Counted from the first letter of the stretch, positions 1 through 9,451 are shown. The stretch: 64,000 nt of DNA from Marinobacter sp. S6332 (GCF_023016045.1 NZ_JALKAP010000002.1:310001-374000), one strand, 5' to 3'. Translations and numbers: made by a program. The notes: generated by a model not told the origin, from the sequence alone.

Positions 1-551
1 AAAAACCAGATCGCTAAAGCTAGTCCTGCAGCAACAGGTTTCTCGCTTACACGCACGCTAACGACATACGCCAGTGCAATAAAACTCCAGCCTAACAATG
101 TGGTCGAAACGATAAAGCGGAACATGGCGACAGCCAGAGCGCCTACAGCGACATCTTCTACCAGCAATGCAATGGCAACACCTGCCACGCCAAAGCCAAT
201 CAAAGTGGCCAGTGCCAATGTCAGCCCGTGGCCGAGAAACTTGCCGAACAACAACTGCCCACGGCTTAGGGGGTAGGTCATTAATAGCAACAAGGTGCCG
301 CCCTCTTCCTCCCCTACAATGGCGTCATAGGCCAAGAGCAGGGCAATAAGCGGAATGAGGAAAATACCCAAACTGGCAAGGCTGGCAATCGTTGCAGGGG
401 TAGATGCGTAACCCACCTGACCAGATGCTGCGGCACCAAACCAAGCGATACCCACTGCGAGAGTTGCGAACACTATGGCGATGGCAATCAGCCAACGGTT
501 GCGCAAGCTGTCGCTCAACTCCTTACGTGCAATAGTCCAGATACTGTTCAT
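1..551 (-). CDS. nosY: NosY, ABC transporter permease for NosZ copper-site maturation (3' end cut by window)
   Basis: Reading leftward from an ATG at 551 gives an open frame that begins MNSIWTIARKELSDSLRNRW and continues through several hydrophobic segments to the window edge, so only about 183 residues are visible. NosY is the inner-membrane permease that pairs with the ATPase NosF and the periplasmic protein NosD to supply the Cu-S cluster of N2O reductase. The start overlaps the nosF stop in an ATGA arrangement (548-551), which indicates translational coupling. The N-terminal amphipathic stretch followed by membrane segments fits the family. A nosL gene, often next, would lie outside the window. 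Confidence 0.9.
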   Translation of the reverse strand, partial: MNSIWTIARKELSDSLRNRWLIAIAIVFATLAVGIAWFGAAASGQVGYASTPATIASLASLGIFLIPLIALLLAYDAIVGEEEGGTLLLLMTYPLSRGQLLFGKFLGHGLTLALATLIGFGVAGVAIALLVEDVAVGALAVAMFRFIVSTTLLGWSFIALAYVVSVRVSEKPVAAGLALAIWF

Positions 552-1480
552 TGCGCACCTCCACGATGGGCAAGACCACCCGACCCTATAAAGTGCACGT
601 ACACGTCCTCCAGTGTTGGCTGGTAAATACCTAAGTCACGCACCTCCCCGGAGGCCATCAGAGCCTTCACCAGCTCCATTTTTTCCGCTGGGCGAACATC
701 CACATGCAGCCGTCCATTATCGTGGCGCATCATTAGCCCTGCCGAAGCCTTGGCGCTATTGACAACAGACTCCAGTGCCGCAACGGTGTTTTCCGGTTCT
801 ATAGAAAGCGTGGTGGGCATATTAGCTTGCCTACGCAACGAGGCCAGATCTCCCACTGCTTTCAAACTGCCGTCAGTAAGAATCGCCGCCCGATCAATAT
901 ATGGCTCCACACCGGGAAGCACATGGGAGCAAAGAACAATCCCCGTGCCTTCATCCCGCAACTTGCGTAAGAGGCGGTAAAGATCAGCCGTCGCCACCGG
1001 GTCCAGCCCAACTGTAGGCTCGTCTAACATCAACAACCGAGGTTTACCAAGCAACGCTTGCGCGAGCCCAAGGCGCTGGCGCATGCCTTTGGAATAGGTT
1101 TTAACTCGGGCATCCATCGCGTCATCTAACCCCACCTGCTCCAGCAGCTCAGGCACTTGGCGTAGGTTCGCGCCTTTTAATCGAGCAAAATGCGCAAGAA
1201 TCTCACGACCTGTGAGCTGTGGATAAAACATCACATTCTCTGGCAGGTACCCGATGTACTGGCTGATTTTGGGGTCGCCAGCTTCGCCCTCCAAAACCGA
1301 CACCTTACCTTGGGATGGTGTCATCAACCCCAGAATCAACTTGATACTGGTCGTTTTGCCAGCGCCGTTGTGGCCAAACAACCCAAGAATCTCTCCAGGC
1401 TCAAGCCGCAAATCAACGCCATTCAACACCAACGCCTTATCGTACTTGTAGCTCACATTCTCAAGACGAAAACAGCTCAT
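548..1480 (-). CDS. nosF: NosF, ABC transporter ATPase
   Basis: This 310-residue protein is the ATPase of the NosDFY copper/sulfur maturation system. Walker A is GHNGAGKTTS near residue 36, the signature is YSKGMRQRLGLAQALL near residue 130, and Walker B is LLMLDEPTVGLDP, followed by a switch His in LCSHVL. The C-terminal region (about 225-310) is the extension usual in NosF/CcmA-like ATPases. It lies between nosD and nosY: its ATG overlaps the last base of the nosD stop and its own stop overlaps the nosY start. It is cytoplasmic and drives the NosY permease. Confidence 0.96.
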   Translation of the reverse strand: MSCFRLENVSYKYDKALVLNGVDLRLEPGEILGLFGHNGAGKTTSIKLILGLMTPSQGKVSVLEGEAGDPKISQYIGYLPENVMFYPQLTGREILAHFARLKGANLRQVPELLEQVGLDDAMDARVKTYSKGMRQRLGLAQALLGKPRLLMLDEPTVGLDPVATADLYRLLRKLRDEGTGIVLCSHVLPGVEPYIDRAAILTDGSLKAVGDLASLRRQANMPTTLSIEPENTVAALESVVNSAKASAGLMMRHDNGRLHVDVRPAEKMELVKALMASGEVRDLGIYQPTLEDVYVHFIGSGGLAHRGGAQ

Positions 1481-2745
1481 CAGGACTCCGGTTGCAACAT
1501 TTTGGGCGGACTCATCAACGGGTGTGAATCGGTCACCCCCGCGGCCTTAACTACTGGAAACGCTTCCTGAACCCAACGCAACGTATCCACCGCAGGGCTA
1601 AACATCAGAATTTTCGCTTCCGGATAAGTCCATAGCAAACGATCAACATTGTCATTGGGCTCGTAGGGCACATCACCAACACCATCCTGATTGCGATCCC
1701 AACCCAGATAGTCACTCCAGAAATTACCCTCACCGTCCTTAGACCACTCCTGAGTGCGCAGGGCGACATACTTTACTTGACGTTGATTGTTGATAAACGC
1801 ATTACGGAAAACCTCGTTATCCTCCGAACCTGCGGTTAAATGGATACCCACACCACTGTCTCGAAACACGTTGTTTTCAAAAGTATTGTACAAAGAGTTA
1901 TAGATAAAAACGGCTTTCCCTTCAGCGCCAGATACAGAAACACCCGCGGTCTGGCCCTGCGACACACCAGAAACTACATTCCCCCGCAAAACAGACTGGG
2001 TAATAAAGTTCATCAAAATGCCGTAATTCTCATCATTCTCCGACCGGTTATTGAGCACCGTAAGCCGCTTGCTCTGCATCAGCGCATACCCAGTGCGGGT
2101 TCCTCGGGTCACATTGCCTTCCAACAGATTATCCATGGAATACATATAGTGAATCCCGTAACGCAGATCCGACATAGTGTTATTGCGAATCTTATTCCCG
2201 TTCGCCGTCTCAATATAAATCGCATCCCGGGTTTGGCGAATATCATTCCCTTCAATCAAAGCCCCGGTGGTATTGAACAAATGAATACCATTCCCACGAT
2301 CGTTCGGACGAACAGTCGCATCACCACGAATGGTATTGTTCCTCACCGTCACATCCGGTGCCGCATCCAGCCAGACACCAAACGCCTGGCCCTGAAGATA
2401 GTTATTCTCCACGGTGGCACCACGGGCCTCTCGGTTGACAAACACCCCAGCATCCAACTCATTCAGATCCGTACCCCAGTTACGGATACGGCACCCGGTG
2501 AGCGTTACCCTCTCGGCCACAATCTTCACCGCATTGCCCGTGCCCCCGCCATCAATAAGCGTTTCCGGACTGCAGGCGACAGTCACCCCCGGCACCCGGA
2601 TAGCCAAAGACGAAAGGTTTTCAGGTGGAAGCTCAAAAGAAGCGCCCGGCTCCAGATCATCCAGCTTCTGCTGAATATCGGCCTGAGCGGTCAGCGATAG
2701 TAACGCGGCTGTCAGGGCCGCAACTACGCGCAAAATGTGGTGCAT
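1480..2745 (-). CDS. nosD: NosD, periplasmic copper-site maturation protein
   Basis: NosD delivers the Cu-S cluster to NosZ in the periplasm. The ATG at 2745 gives a 421-residue protein, the usual length, with a signal peptide (MHHILRVVAALTAALLSLTAQA) followed directly by DIQQKLDDL. The body is a right-handed parallel beta-helix of the CASH type, with recurrent turns such as VRNNTIRG, IEGNDIR, KIRNNTMS and FENNVFRD. The frame stays open upstream to 2985, but that 80-residue extension is encoded by a palindromic repeat and lacks signal-peptide character, so I reject it. The gene is separated from nosZ by 288 bp that contain the repeat, and overlaps nosF by one base. Confidence 0.93.
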   Translation of the reverse strand: MHHILRVVAALTAALLSLTAQADIQQKLDDLEPGASFELPPENLSSLAIRVPGVTVACSPETLIDGGGTGNAVKIVAERVTLTGCRIRNWGTDLNELDAGVFVNREARGATVENNYLQGQAFGVWLDAAPDVTVRNNTIRGDATVRPNDRGNGIHLFNTTGALIEGNDIRQTRDAIYIETANGNKIRNNTMSDLRYGIHYMYSMDNLLEGNVTRGTRTGYALMQSKRLTVLNNRSENDENYGILMNFITQSVLRGNVVSGVSQGQTAGVSVSGAEGKAVFIYNSLYNTFENNVFRDSGVGIHLTAGSEDNEVFRNAFINNQRQVKYVALRTQEWSKDGEGNFWSDYLGWDRNQDGVGDVPYEPNDNVDRLLWTYPEAKILMFSPAVDTLRWVQEAFPVVKAAGVTDSHPLMSPPKMLQPES

Positions 2746-2785
2746 TAAATCGGTTCTCACACTGGAAGCTATTGCCAAAGTTGGG

Positions 2786-2977
2786 CAATACACAGGAAGA
2801 GCCACTTCCAAAACTGTGCGAAGCCATGGGTGGAGTGCGAAGCACTTCACGGGCAAGCCATGGACGGCTTGCCCAGGACCTTTAGCGCGACGCAGGAGCA
2901 TTAGCGCTAAAGGGCGAAGCCAAGCGTACATGGACGTATTTACAGCGTGTTTTGGAAGTGGCTCTTCCTGTGTATTG
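2786..2977. repeat. Dispersed palindromic element, copy 1 (long form)
   Basis: Perfect 29-bp inverted arms lie at 2786-2814 and 2949-2977, ending internally in CCAAAAC / GTTTTGG. Read on the minus strand, the inner ends (ACGCTGTAAATACGTCC... and ...CCATGGCTTCGCACA) match copy 2 at 48088-48194 with only a few mismatches. The middle carries extra hairpins: GGGCAAGCC/GGCTTGCCC near 2861-2884 and a CCTTTAGCGC/GCGCTAAAGG pair near 2879-2913. It occupies most of the nosZ-nosD gap, so it should be transcribed as a large stem-loop in the nos mRNA. No transposase is encoded. It is MITE- or REP-like in form. Confidence 0.88.
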
Positions 2978-3033
2978 TTGCTCAAAGCCAGAAGAACCGG
3001 AGCCCATAAAGAGCTCCGGCCAAAACGCCTAAA

Positions 3034-4929
3034 TCAAGCCTTCTCTACCAACATCCGCCCAGTCATCTCCATGTGCAGAGCGTGACAGAACCAGTTGCAG
3101 TAGTACCAGTTAACGCCCGGCTTATCCGCAATGAACGTAACCGAAGACGTCTGCTGTGGGCTGATCTCCATGCTCACACCATGGTTAACCATAGAGAAAC
3201 CATGAGTCACATCCTCAATGGTATCCTGATTGGTAACATAAACAGTCACCTCATCGCCCTGCTTCACCTTAAATTCCGTCAAGCCGAACATAGGCGCAAC
3301 CGACGTCATGTAAACGCGAACCTTATTACCATCGCGAATCACCTTGTTATCGGATTCCAGCGTAATGCCATCCTTCTCAGCCTGAGCGCGGGCGCTAGCA
3401 AAGTAAGGATCGTCGCGAGTATAAACCTTCTTGGTTTTGATCTGATCGCGACGAACCATAATGCAGTCGTGCGGCTCGGCGAAGGCTGGGCCATCGTGAA
3501 CCAGCTTCATCTCCTCACCGGAAATATCAATCAGCTGATCATTCTCAGCGTGCAAGGGGCCAACCGGCAAGAAACGGTCCTTGGAGAACTTGGACAGAAC
3601 CACCAGCCACTTGCCATCGGCATCCCGGGACTCGGTCAGCGACGCATGGTTATGGCCTGGCTGGTAATGCACATCCAGCTTCTGGCGCAGATAGTTAACA
3701 TCTTCACCGTTATAGTGCCTGATGGCATCAGCGATGTTCCACTTGGCTACCTGGCTGTCAATAAACAGCGTGGTATAAGCGTTACCGCGGCCATCGTAGG
3801 TGGTGTGCAAAGGCCCAAGACCCAGCTCTGGCTCGGCAACAACAACATCGCGAAGTTCGATTTTGTCATCAAACACATCGTCCAACTTATCGATCGCAAT
3901 AACCGTGCAAGTAGGCGACAGTTTACCGGCTGCAATGAAGTACTTACCGTCCGGAGAAGTGTTCACACCGTGCGGGTTTTTAGGCACAGGAATGTAACGG
4001 GTAAGTCTGGATTTGCCACGGCCATCGACAACAGGAACTTTGGAATCGCCTAGCGTCTTGAAATCGCCATTCTTTACGGCTTCCTCGATGCGCTCAACGT
4101 TGAACACAACCACCCAATCGCGATCGTTGCGCATGGTGCCCGCAAGATCTTTGGCTTTTTCCGAGTTGTAACAGGTAGAGGCTGCGTACTTGCCGGTGTA
4201 GTCGGCGTCGGTGTTGTCCAGGTTACCGTCGACAATCACCTGCCAGGCCACTTCCATGGTTTCCGCATCCAGTGCGTTGAACATGGTGTAGCTGTTCTCC
4301 ATGGAAAAATCGCTGCCATCGTTAGGGTGCGGGATCATATATTCTGCGTTGCAGAAAACGTACTTGGTGTGCGGCACCTTCTGCAGACGCAAGCCGTGGA
4401 TGGCCTGCACGTTTGGAATAGTAGTGATCTTGTCACACTTCATGATATCCAGACGGATACGCGCAACACGGGTGTTGGCCTTGTCGTTGATGAACAGGTA
4501 TTTTCCGTCATAACGACCATCGGTCATGGATACGTGAGGGTGGTGGCAGTCACCGTTCAGGAACTTGTTGTCGTGGCCGAGAACATCCTTACTCTCGTTG
4601 GTGATACCCCAACCTGTCGCTGAATCCACGTTGAACACAGGAATACGCATCAGCTCACGCATGGATGGAACACCCAGAACCCGAACTTCACCCTGGTGAC
4701 CACCGCTCCAGAAACCGTAGTACTCGTCCAGTTCGCCCGGCCCTACGTGGATCTTATTCTGAGCTTCTTTCGCCGCAGCGGCAAAGGACTCACGAGTCAT
4801 TACAGCACCACCTAGGCCCGCAGCACCAACCGCACCGGCCAGCGCAGTGGCGCCCAGAAAGCGGCGACGGCTCAAGCCGCTTTCGCCATTTTCAACCACA
4901 TCCTTCTTAAGCTCATCTGTCTTTTTCAT
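3034..4929 (-). CDS. nosZ: Nitrous-oxide reductase NosZ (clade I, Tat-exported)
   Basis: NosZ reduces N2O to N2 in the periplasm. The protein has 631 residues from the ATG at 4929; a TTG nine bases upstream is possible, but GGAG sits at the right distance for the ATG. A twin-arginine signal, SRRRFLG near residue 20, precedes a hydrophobic stretch, which marks clade I. The beta-propeller carries His ligands for the Cu-S centre (DCHHPH, EPHD, GHNHAS), and the C-terminal cupredoxin domain has the CuA motif [12 protein letters not shown]. nosR lies 61 bp upstream, and copy 1 of the palindromic element lies between it and nosD. The length and all visible ligand motifs look intact. Confidence 0.97.
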   Translation of the reverse strand: MKKTDELKKDVVENGESGLSRRRFLGATALAGAVGAAGLGGAVMTRESFAAAAKEAQNKIHVGPGELDEYYGFWSGGHQGEVRVLGVPSMRELMRIPVFNVDSATGWGITNESKDVLGHDNKFLNGDCHHPHVSMTDGRYDGKYLFINDKANTRVARIRLDIMKCDKITTIPNVQAIHGLRLQKVPHTKYVFCNAEYMIPHPNDGSDFSMENSYTMFNALDAETMEVAWQVIVDGNLDNTDADYTGKYAASTCYNSEKAKDLAGTMRNDRDWVVVFNVERIEEAVKNGDFKTLGDSKVPVVDGRGKSRLTRYIPVPKNPHGVNTSPDGKYFIAAGKLSPTCTVIAIDKLDDVFDDKIELRDVVVAEPELGLGPLHTTYDGRGNAYTTLFIDSQVAKWNIADAIRHYNGEDVNYLRQKLDVHYQPGHNHASLTESRDADGKWLVVLSKFSKDRFLPVGPLHAENDQLIDISGEEMKLVHDGPAFAEPHDCIMVRRDQIKTKKVYTRDDPYFASARAQAEKDGITLESDNKVIRDGNKVRVYMTSVAPMFGLTEFKVKQGDEVTVYVTNQDTIEDVTHGFSMVNHGVSMEISPQQTSSVTFIADKPGVNWYYCNWFCHALHMEMTGRMLVEKA

Positions 4930-4990
4930 AACATCCAACTCCGTTATTAGTAATGGCGGTTCTATTTCTCTTTTTTTTGGTTTTGCTCTG

Positions 4991-7171
4991 CTACGTCACC
5001 TGCACCACCGGAATCTCCTCCGGGTGGCCCGGCGCGTTGTGACCACGACGTTTGCCTCTTCGCTTAACAATCAGCGGCGGACACTTGTGGTCATCGAAAT
5101 AGGTCATCTGACAATCCAGACAATAATGGCATTCCTGATAATTAATGGTGCCGTCCGGATGAATAGCCTGAACCTCACATTCCTTGGCGCATAGCTGACA
5201 AGGGTTGCCGCACTCCTTACGGCGTTTGAGCCAGTCGAACACACGCAGTTTGGTAGGCAGCGCCAAGGCAGCACCCAGCGGGCACATGTAGCGGCAGAAT
5301 ACTTTGCGAGTAAAAATATTCACTACGAGCAAAAGCAATGCGTAGGTGACAAACGGCCAACTGCGATCAAAGTGCAGGGTAATCGCGGTTTTGAAAGGCT
5401 CGATTTCTGCCATCTTTTCAGCAGTTGCTAGAGAATCCAGAGACACCCCGAACAGCACCAGCAACACAATGTACTTAACGGCCCACAATCGTTCGTGAAT
5501 GGCCCAAGGCACGTCGTACTGGGGCACTTTGAAGAAACGAGCAATTTCGTTGATCAACTCCTGCAGGGCACCAAACGGGCATAGCCAGCCGCAATAAACC
5601 GCACGTCCCCACAGCAGCACAATGCCTGCCACAGAGGCCCAGAGCACAAAGATAATCGGGTCAATGAGGAAGGTTTCCCAAGTGAAGCCACTGACCAGAC
5701 TGTGCACGAACGCCAATACGTTAACGATCGATAACTGACCCAAGGCATACCAACCAATGAAAAACAGCGTATAGGTGAGGAATGCGTGGCGAATCCAGCG
5801 CGTAATCTTAGGCTTTTTCACCAGCCAGTCCTGAAAGAACAAAATCAGCAGCAGCACACCAATACCAATACCCAGCACGATCACCTGAAACTGACGTTGA
5901 TACCACACCTGCACCCACAAAGGCTGCTCCTCAAGCCACTCTTCTTCCGTCAGAACAGGCTCTGCACGGGTGTAGTACTGATCCGGCAACTGGTACTCCA
6001 GCGGGAACACCTGAAATTCACTGTCCAGAGGTCCTGTCTGGCGCTTTACGGTCAGCTCCAGAGTCCAGGGTGTGCCGGGGTCGAAGTTGTGCTGTTGCCG
6101 AACAATAAAAATTGCCATTTCCTTGAAACCCGGCATGCCTTCAGCATAAACATCGTTGAGGCGATAGAAATCTAGATCCCGGAAATTGAAGGTGTCGCCG
6201 TACTGACGAATCTGAACGCGGTCGAATATACCACCGCGCACATAGCCGGAGCCTTTGAAGGAGTACTCACCGTTTGCCATAACGGCAATTGCTTGCTCAC
6301 CCTCTTTCAATTCAGACATCAGCCAGTCGTACTGGCTCTCTCCGAGCAAATTCCGGCCAATGGTTGGTGTGTCCAGATAGGCTGTATACAGGTCTATTAG
6401 AGCTTCATCACGCTCGTCCTGTGCGGCTATTTCGATACCTTCTGCATCGGTGCCTTTAAAGGAGTCATCTACCTGACCTTTGGTTAGCAGCATACGGCGA
6501 ATTGAGCCATCACCAGTTAGCTGCTCCCAGGTACGGGCCTGAAAACCATCCATAATGACTTCAGCTGTGGGCGGGCGCTTGGTACCACTACCTTCGACCA
6601 AACCCAGCTCAACGCCCACCCGGTGAGCGGTTCGCATAATAACTTCGTTGATCACCATTACCGTTACGGTAGCTCCGGAGAGGCCATCTACGGCGACCTT
6701 ACGCTCGGTAGAGGTACCGCCCACAGTCACGCGCTGGTCTGCTTTCAGCCCCGCGTACTGATCGGTGAAGTCATGCATCTTGCTTTCAGGAATACCCACC
6801 AAAAGTATGGGCTCGTCGTGGTGAATCACTTTGGCAAAGCGAATGGTGCCCTCAGTATCCAACACCACCATAGCGTTCAGCGGTTTGCCGGAATAGGCTG
6901 GGGTTTGTACGAAATCGAGTGACTGGTAAGCATAGCCTTTGAGCTCGTCGCCAGCGTACAGCTCTTGTATGGCGCGATTGCCTTCTCTGGGCTCCAGCCG
7001 TGTCACTTCCGGAAAGGCTTTCTCGATAACTTGGCGCCCGGCCACCGGCTCATACTGACTAAGAGGGGCGGCCTGAGCCAGAGGCAAGGTTGCCAACAGC
7101 AGGGTGAATAAACAAAAAACAACACGGAAATTAACGTTCAAAGCAAGCCCCCAACAAAAACAGCAAATCAT
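4991..7171 (-). CDS. nosR: NosR, membrane FMN/Fe-S protein required for N2O reduction
   Basis: This 726-residue membrane flavoprotein is needed for nos expression and for electron supply to NosZ. After a hydrophobic leader comes a periplasmic FMN-binding domain (about 90-180) with the flavinylation motif SGATVT. Membrane segments follow from about residue 430. Two CxxxCP motifs (CGWLCPFG and CRYMCPLG) and a C-terminal ferredoxin-like region ([20 protein letters not shown]) complete the NosR pattern. The ATG at 7171 has no clear Shine-Dalgarno; a TTG at 7141 preceded by GGGGG would give a cleaner leader, so the start is uncertain. A NarL-like dyad lies 46 bp upstream. Confidence 0.95.
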   Translation of the reverse strand: MICCFCWGLALNVNFRVVFCLFTLLLATLPLAQAAPLSQYEPVAGRQVIEKAFPEVTRLEPREGNRAIQELYAGDELKGYAYQSLDFVQTPAYSGKPLNAMVVLDTEGTIRFAKVIHHDEPILLVGIPESKMHDFTDQYAGLKADQRVTVGGTSTERKVAVDGLSGATVTVMVINEVIMRTAHRVGVELGLVEGSGTKRPPTAEVIMDGFQARTWEQLTGDGSIRRMLLTKGQVDDSFKGTDAEGIEIAAQDERDEALIDLYTAYLDTPTIGRNLLGESQYDWLMSELKEGEQAIAVMANGEYSFKGSGYVRGGIFDRVQIRQYGDTFNFRDLDFYRLNDVYAEGMPGFKEMAIFIVRQQHNFDPGTPWTLELTVKRQTGPLDSEFQVFPLEYQLPDQYYTRAEPVLTEEEWLEEQPLWVQVWYQRQFQVIVLGIGIGVLLLILFFQDWLVKKPKITRWIRHAFLTYTLFFIGWYALGQLSIVNVLAFVHSLVSGFTWETFLIDPIIFVLWASVAGIVLLWGRAVYCGWLCPFGALQELINEIARFFKVPQYDVPWAIHERLWAVKYIVLLVLFGVSLDSLATAEKMAEIEPFKTAITLHFDRSWPFVTYALLLLVVNIFTRKVFCRYMCPLGAALALPTKLRVFDWLKRRKECGNPCQLCAKECEVQAIHPDGTINYQECHYCLDCQMTYFDDHKCPPLIVKRRGKRRGHNAPGHPEEIPVVQVT

Positions 7172-7216
7172 CCAAGCTTGAATTAACTAGCCTAGGTGAC
7201 TGAGGAATAAATCAAA

Positions 7217-7232
7217 TACCTCTATGTGGTTA
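7217..7232 (-). promoter_or_regulatory. Candidate NarL-type 7-2-7 site upstream of nosR
   Basis: TACCTCT-AT-GTGGTTA is a pair of heptamers two bases apart. The first half matches TACYYMT fully; the second (TAACCAC on the other strand) matches 5 of 7. It is 46 bp from the nosR ATG. An ATCAA half-site of an Fnr box lies just beside it (7211-7215), but its partner half is not recognisable. Confidence 0.4.
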
Positions 7233-7257
7233 GGTCTTCCGTGAAAACCAGATAGAT

Positions 7258-7286
7258 AACGCCGTTTAACCAAGGCTAACGGCGTT
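7258..7286 (-). terminator. Hairpin at the end of the 133-residue gene
   Basis: AACGCCGTT (7258-7266) and AACGGCGTT (7278-7286) form a 9-bp stem with an 11-base loop. The stem straddles the TAA stop of the gene at 7266-7667. No strong T-run follows, so it may be an attenuator or weak terminator between that operon and nosR. Confidence 0.4.
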
Positions 7287-7667
7287 TCCACTCGTATCTA
7301 AGGGTAGGTAATTGCTGACATTTCCCAAACGAATGGATTCCACCATCATGGTCATCGGCTGCTGAGCTTCGTCTGACGATGGAGGTGTTCCGCCTCTGCC
7401 GGACATGGCTGCGACAAACACCACATCCCATGACTGGCCGGTATTTCGAGACTCTTCCGCCAGTACAGAAAACTCTGAAACCTCTTGTGGGGTTTTATCT
7501 ACACAGACAACCGGAGTGAGAGCGCCGCCCTCCCCCCTTTCGAATGCAGCTTTTTCCTCGGCGGAGGCATCATCTGGCAATTCAGCACGGCAGAAAACGA
7601 ACAACAGACGCTGGGGTTCGCGCTCGCTTTTCGTTGCTTTGATCAAATCACTGTAACTGCTAATCAT
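7266..7667 (-). CDS. Conserved small protein of a family often mislabelled 'ribonucleotide reductase subunit alpha'
   Basis: This is a 133-residue soluble protein with no signal peptide or membrane segment. It has the pattern I recall for a short gammaproteobacterial family: an N-terminal 'SYSDLIKATKSEREPQRLLF', an acidic ELPDDASAEEKAAFERGEGG stretch, CVDKTPQEV and VFVAAMSGRGG. Public annotations often call this family ribonucleotide reductase subunit alpha, but it is far too short and has no catalytic domain. It starts 23 bp after the Crp/Fnr gene stop, so the two are probably cotranscribed. The function is unknown; placement between nar and nos suggests a role in anaerobic metabolism, which is inference. 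Confidence 0.75.
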   Translation of the reverse strand: MISSYSDLIKATKSEREPQRLLFVFCRAELPDDASAEEKAAFERGEGGALTPVVCVDKTPQEVSEFSVLAEESRNTGQSWDVVFVAAMSGRGGTPPSSDEAQQPMTMMVESIRLGNVSNYLPLDTSGNAVSLG

Positions 7668-7690
7668 GAAGGCTATATCCTTTCTAATTT

Positions 7691-8467
7691 CTACTGGCTG
7701 ATTTCGATCAATCTTTTAGGATCGGAGATAAACAGTTTGCTCCGGTTTACCCTAACCAACCCGTTAGACTTAAGATCCGCCAAAATTCGAGAGAAGGTTT
7801 CCGGCTGCATTGCGAGCCTTGATGCAACCAAGCATTTTGGCAAAGGCAACTCTACTTCCCCACCCTCTGCAACGCCGTTTGGCAGCAAGTCAATCAAGTA
7901 TCGGATCAGCCGATCTCGGGCATTCTGAACCGTCATAATCTCAAGATCATGAAATCGGGAAACTGCACGCATGGCATAGTGCCTAAGCGCTGCGTTAGCG
8001 TACTCAGGCTTGCTATCAAGTAGCTCCTGATAGGCTTTCACAGGGATCATCAGAACTTCACTGGTTTTCAGTGCTTCGGCGTAGCATGCGTATCGGGCAG
8101 GGTCGGCGTAGATCATAACTTCCGCAAAGCAATCGCCGGGCGCAATGCTATCAAGAGTGCGATCAATGCCTGATGAGTCCAGCCTATACAGCCGCAAGCG
8201 ACCCGATATAACAAAGAAAAAGTGATGGGCGGGCATGTCCTGACGATAGAGTAATTGGTGATGCCCAAGGCGAAGGCGGCGGGATTGTAGAATCAGATTC
8301 TCCAAATCCGAATCGCTGAGTGCACTGAAAAGGGCGTGACTGCGCAGTGGCTGCAACCCTCCTTCATCGTCTACTAGCGTGTTAGTAGCCACCATAACCG
8401 GTTTGGCGTAGCGGGATTCTGCAGATTGCATCGCCACCATTATCATATCCTCGCTCATATCATGCAT
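7691..8467 (-). CDS. Crp/Fnr-family regulator without Fe-S cysteines (Dnr-like)
   Basis: The protein has up to 258 residues: an N-terminal cyclic-nucleotide-binding-type beta-barrel (about 40-155, with ISGRLRLYRL and APGDCFAEVMIYADP), a dimerisation helix, and a C-terminal winged helix (about 190-258, with KCLVASRLAMQPETFSRILADL). It lacks the N-terminal cysteine set of Fnr/Anr, so direct Fe-S oxygen sensing is unlikely; Dnr/Nnr-type NO sensing through heme is the family expectation next to nos and nar genes. Several in-frame ATGs lie within the first 13 codons and the first has no clear ribosome site, so the true start may be at 8458 or 8437. Confidence 0.88.
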   Translation of the reverse strand: MHDMSEDMIMVAMQSAESRYAKPVMVATNTLVDDEGGLQPLRSHALFSALSDSDLENLILQSRRLRLGHHQLLYRQDMPAHHFFFVISGRLRLYRLDSSGIDRTLDSIAPGDCFAEVMIYADPARYACYAEALKTSEVLMIPVKAYQELLDSKPEYANAALRHYAMRAVSRFHDLEIMTVQNARDRLIRYLIDLLPNGVAEGGEVELPLPKCLVASRLAMQPETFSRILADLKSNGLVRVNRSKLFISDPKRLIEISQ

Positions 8468-8513
8468 TCAAAATCATGTTTTAAATAATAGGAGGATACT
8501 CTCGAAAAATCGC

Positions 8514-8529
8514 TCCCTCCATGGAGGTA
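8514..8529 (-). promoter_or_regulatory. Weak NarL-like dyad upstream of the Crp/Fnr gene
   Basis: On the minus strand TACCTCC-AT-GGAGGGA forms a palindromic 7-2-7 pair, with 6 of 7 and 5 of 7 matches to TACYYMT. It lies about 47 bp upstream of the annotated start at 8467. Confidence 0.28.
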
Positions 8530-8552
8530 GTAACACGGTTATTCAGGGGAAA

Positions 8553-8566
8553 TTGACTTAACGCAA
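8553..8566. promoter_or_regulatory. Candidate Fnr/Anr/Dnr box upstream of the Crp/Fnr gene
   Basis: TTGAC-TTAA-CGCAA matches 8 of 10 positions of TTGAY-N4-RTCAA. It lies about 86 bp upstream of the regulator, in the 152-bp gap after the PPIase gene. It could serve autoregulation or control by the other Crp/Fnr protein. Confidence 0.35.
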
Positions 8567-8619
8567 AACTTCGCATTACTACCTGCTTTGTATATTGACT
8601 TTTCGTTCGCGGCTTTTAA

Positions 8620-9426
8620 TTACTGCATCAAAGGTGAGTCCGGCAATTCAAGATCTACGCCTTGAACCCCCGCCTCGAATGCCAACACTTGCAGATATTG
8701 ACGGCATGCCCGCCGGGTGACGCTTTCACTCAAATACTGGCGGATTTTCGGCTTCACATGTTCGTATGGCAGTTGCTCGCCATCAATGCGCTGATCTACG
8801 CGCACAATGTGCCAGCCGTAACGGCTTTCAATCAATTCCGGATTCAGACCCTCTTTGAGTGTGAGCACAGGCCTTTCAAACTCTTCGACGGTTTGCCCTT
8901 TACTGATTTGGCCAAGGCTCCCGCCTTGATGACGAGATTCGCAAGCAGAGTACTGCTTGGCTAAAGGCAAAAACTGGGCACGGCCTTCTAAAAGTGACGA
9001 CAACAACTGCCGCCCTACTTCTTCTTGGCGCATGCGTTCTTCCACATCATCTGGCGCAGCGGCCAGCAGAATGTGGCTCACCGCCATGAGCGTTGGGCTG
9101 CGGAACCGATCCGGGTTCGACGCATGAAAGCGCTCGCAATCCTCTTCACTGGGCTCCGGCACATCGAGCTCTTGCTCTAACACACGAGCGATCGCGGCTT
9201 CTTCGTCTAGTTCTTCCGGTAAGTTGAGAGCTTTCGCCCGTTGCAATAAAAGCTCCCGAATAACAAGGCTTTTAGCCGCTTCATGCCAAGCTTCAGCAAC
9301 CTCCTCAGCCGGATGGTGCTGCATTTCCCGAGCAATATCTTCTTCGGTAATCAGGGTTTCACCCACATACACTGGTGGGAACTGATTTCTGGGTTTTTCC
9401 GGCTCACCGGTGGGGATCAATTGCAT
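8620..9426 (-). CDS. PpiC-type peptidyl-prolyl isomerase of the nar operon
   Basis: This 268-residue parvulin-type isomerase has an N-terminal helical chaperone region (about 1-110) and a parvulin core (about 113-215), with SHILLAA, SACESRHQGGSLGQI, and the closing YGWHIVRVDQRIDGEQLP. No signal peptide is present, so it should act in the cytoplasm, probably in folding or assembly of NarGHI before or during membrane docking. In Pseudomonas a PpiC protein follows narI in the same way. Here it follows narI by about 180 bp that contain an inverted pair of REP-like repeats. Confidence 0.88.
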   Translation of the reverse strand: MQLIPTGEPEKPRNQFPPVYVGETLITEEDIAREMQHHPAEEVAEAWHEAAKSLVIRELLLQRAKALNLPEELDEEAAIARVLEQELDVPEPSEEDCERFHASNPDRFRSPTLMAVSHILLAAAPDDVEERMRQEEVGRQLLSSLLEGRAQFLPLAKQYSACESRHQGGSLGQISKGQTVEEFERPVLTLKEGLNPELIESRYGWHIVRVDQRIDGEQLPYEHVKPKIRQYLSESVTRRACRQYLQVLAFEAGVQGVDLELPDSPLMQ

Positions 9427-9451
9427 GGTAGGTCTCCGTATATGTTTTCAG

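Noticed and set aside
1840..2700. Long plus-strand open frame of 286 codons opposite nosD
   Set aside because: It is a shadow of the NosD beta-helix coding strand with no family features or ribosome site.
2746..2985. N-terminal extension of NosD reaching to 2985
   Set aside because: It is encoded by the palindromic repeat and lacks a signal peptide; the ATG at 2745 starts a clean one.
3073..4053. Plus-strand open frame of 326 codons opposite nosZ
   Set aside because: It is a shadow of nosZ; its composition follows NosZ codon positions and it has no recognisable domain.
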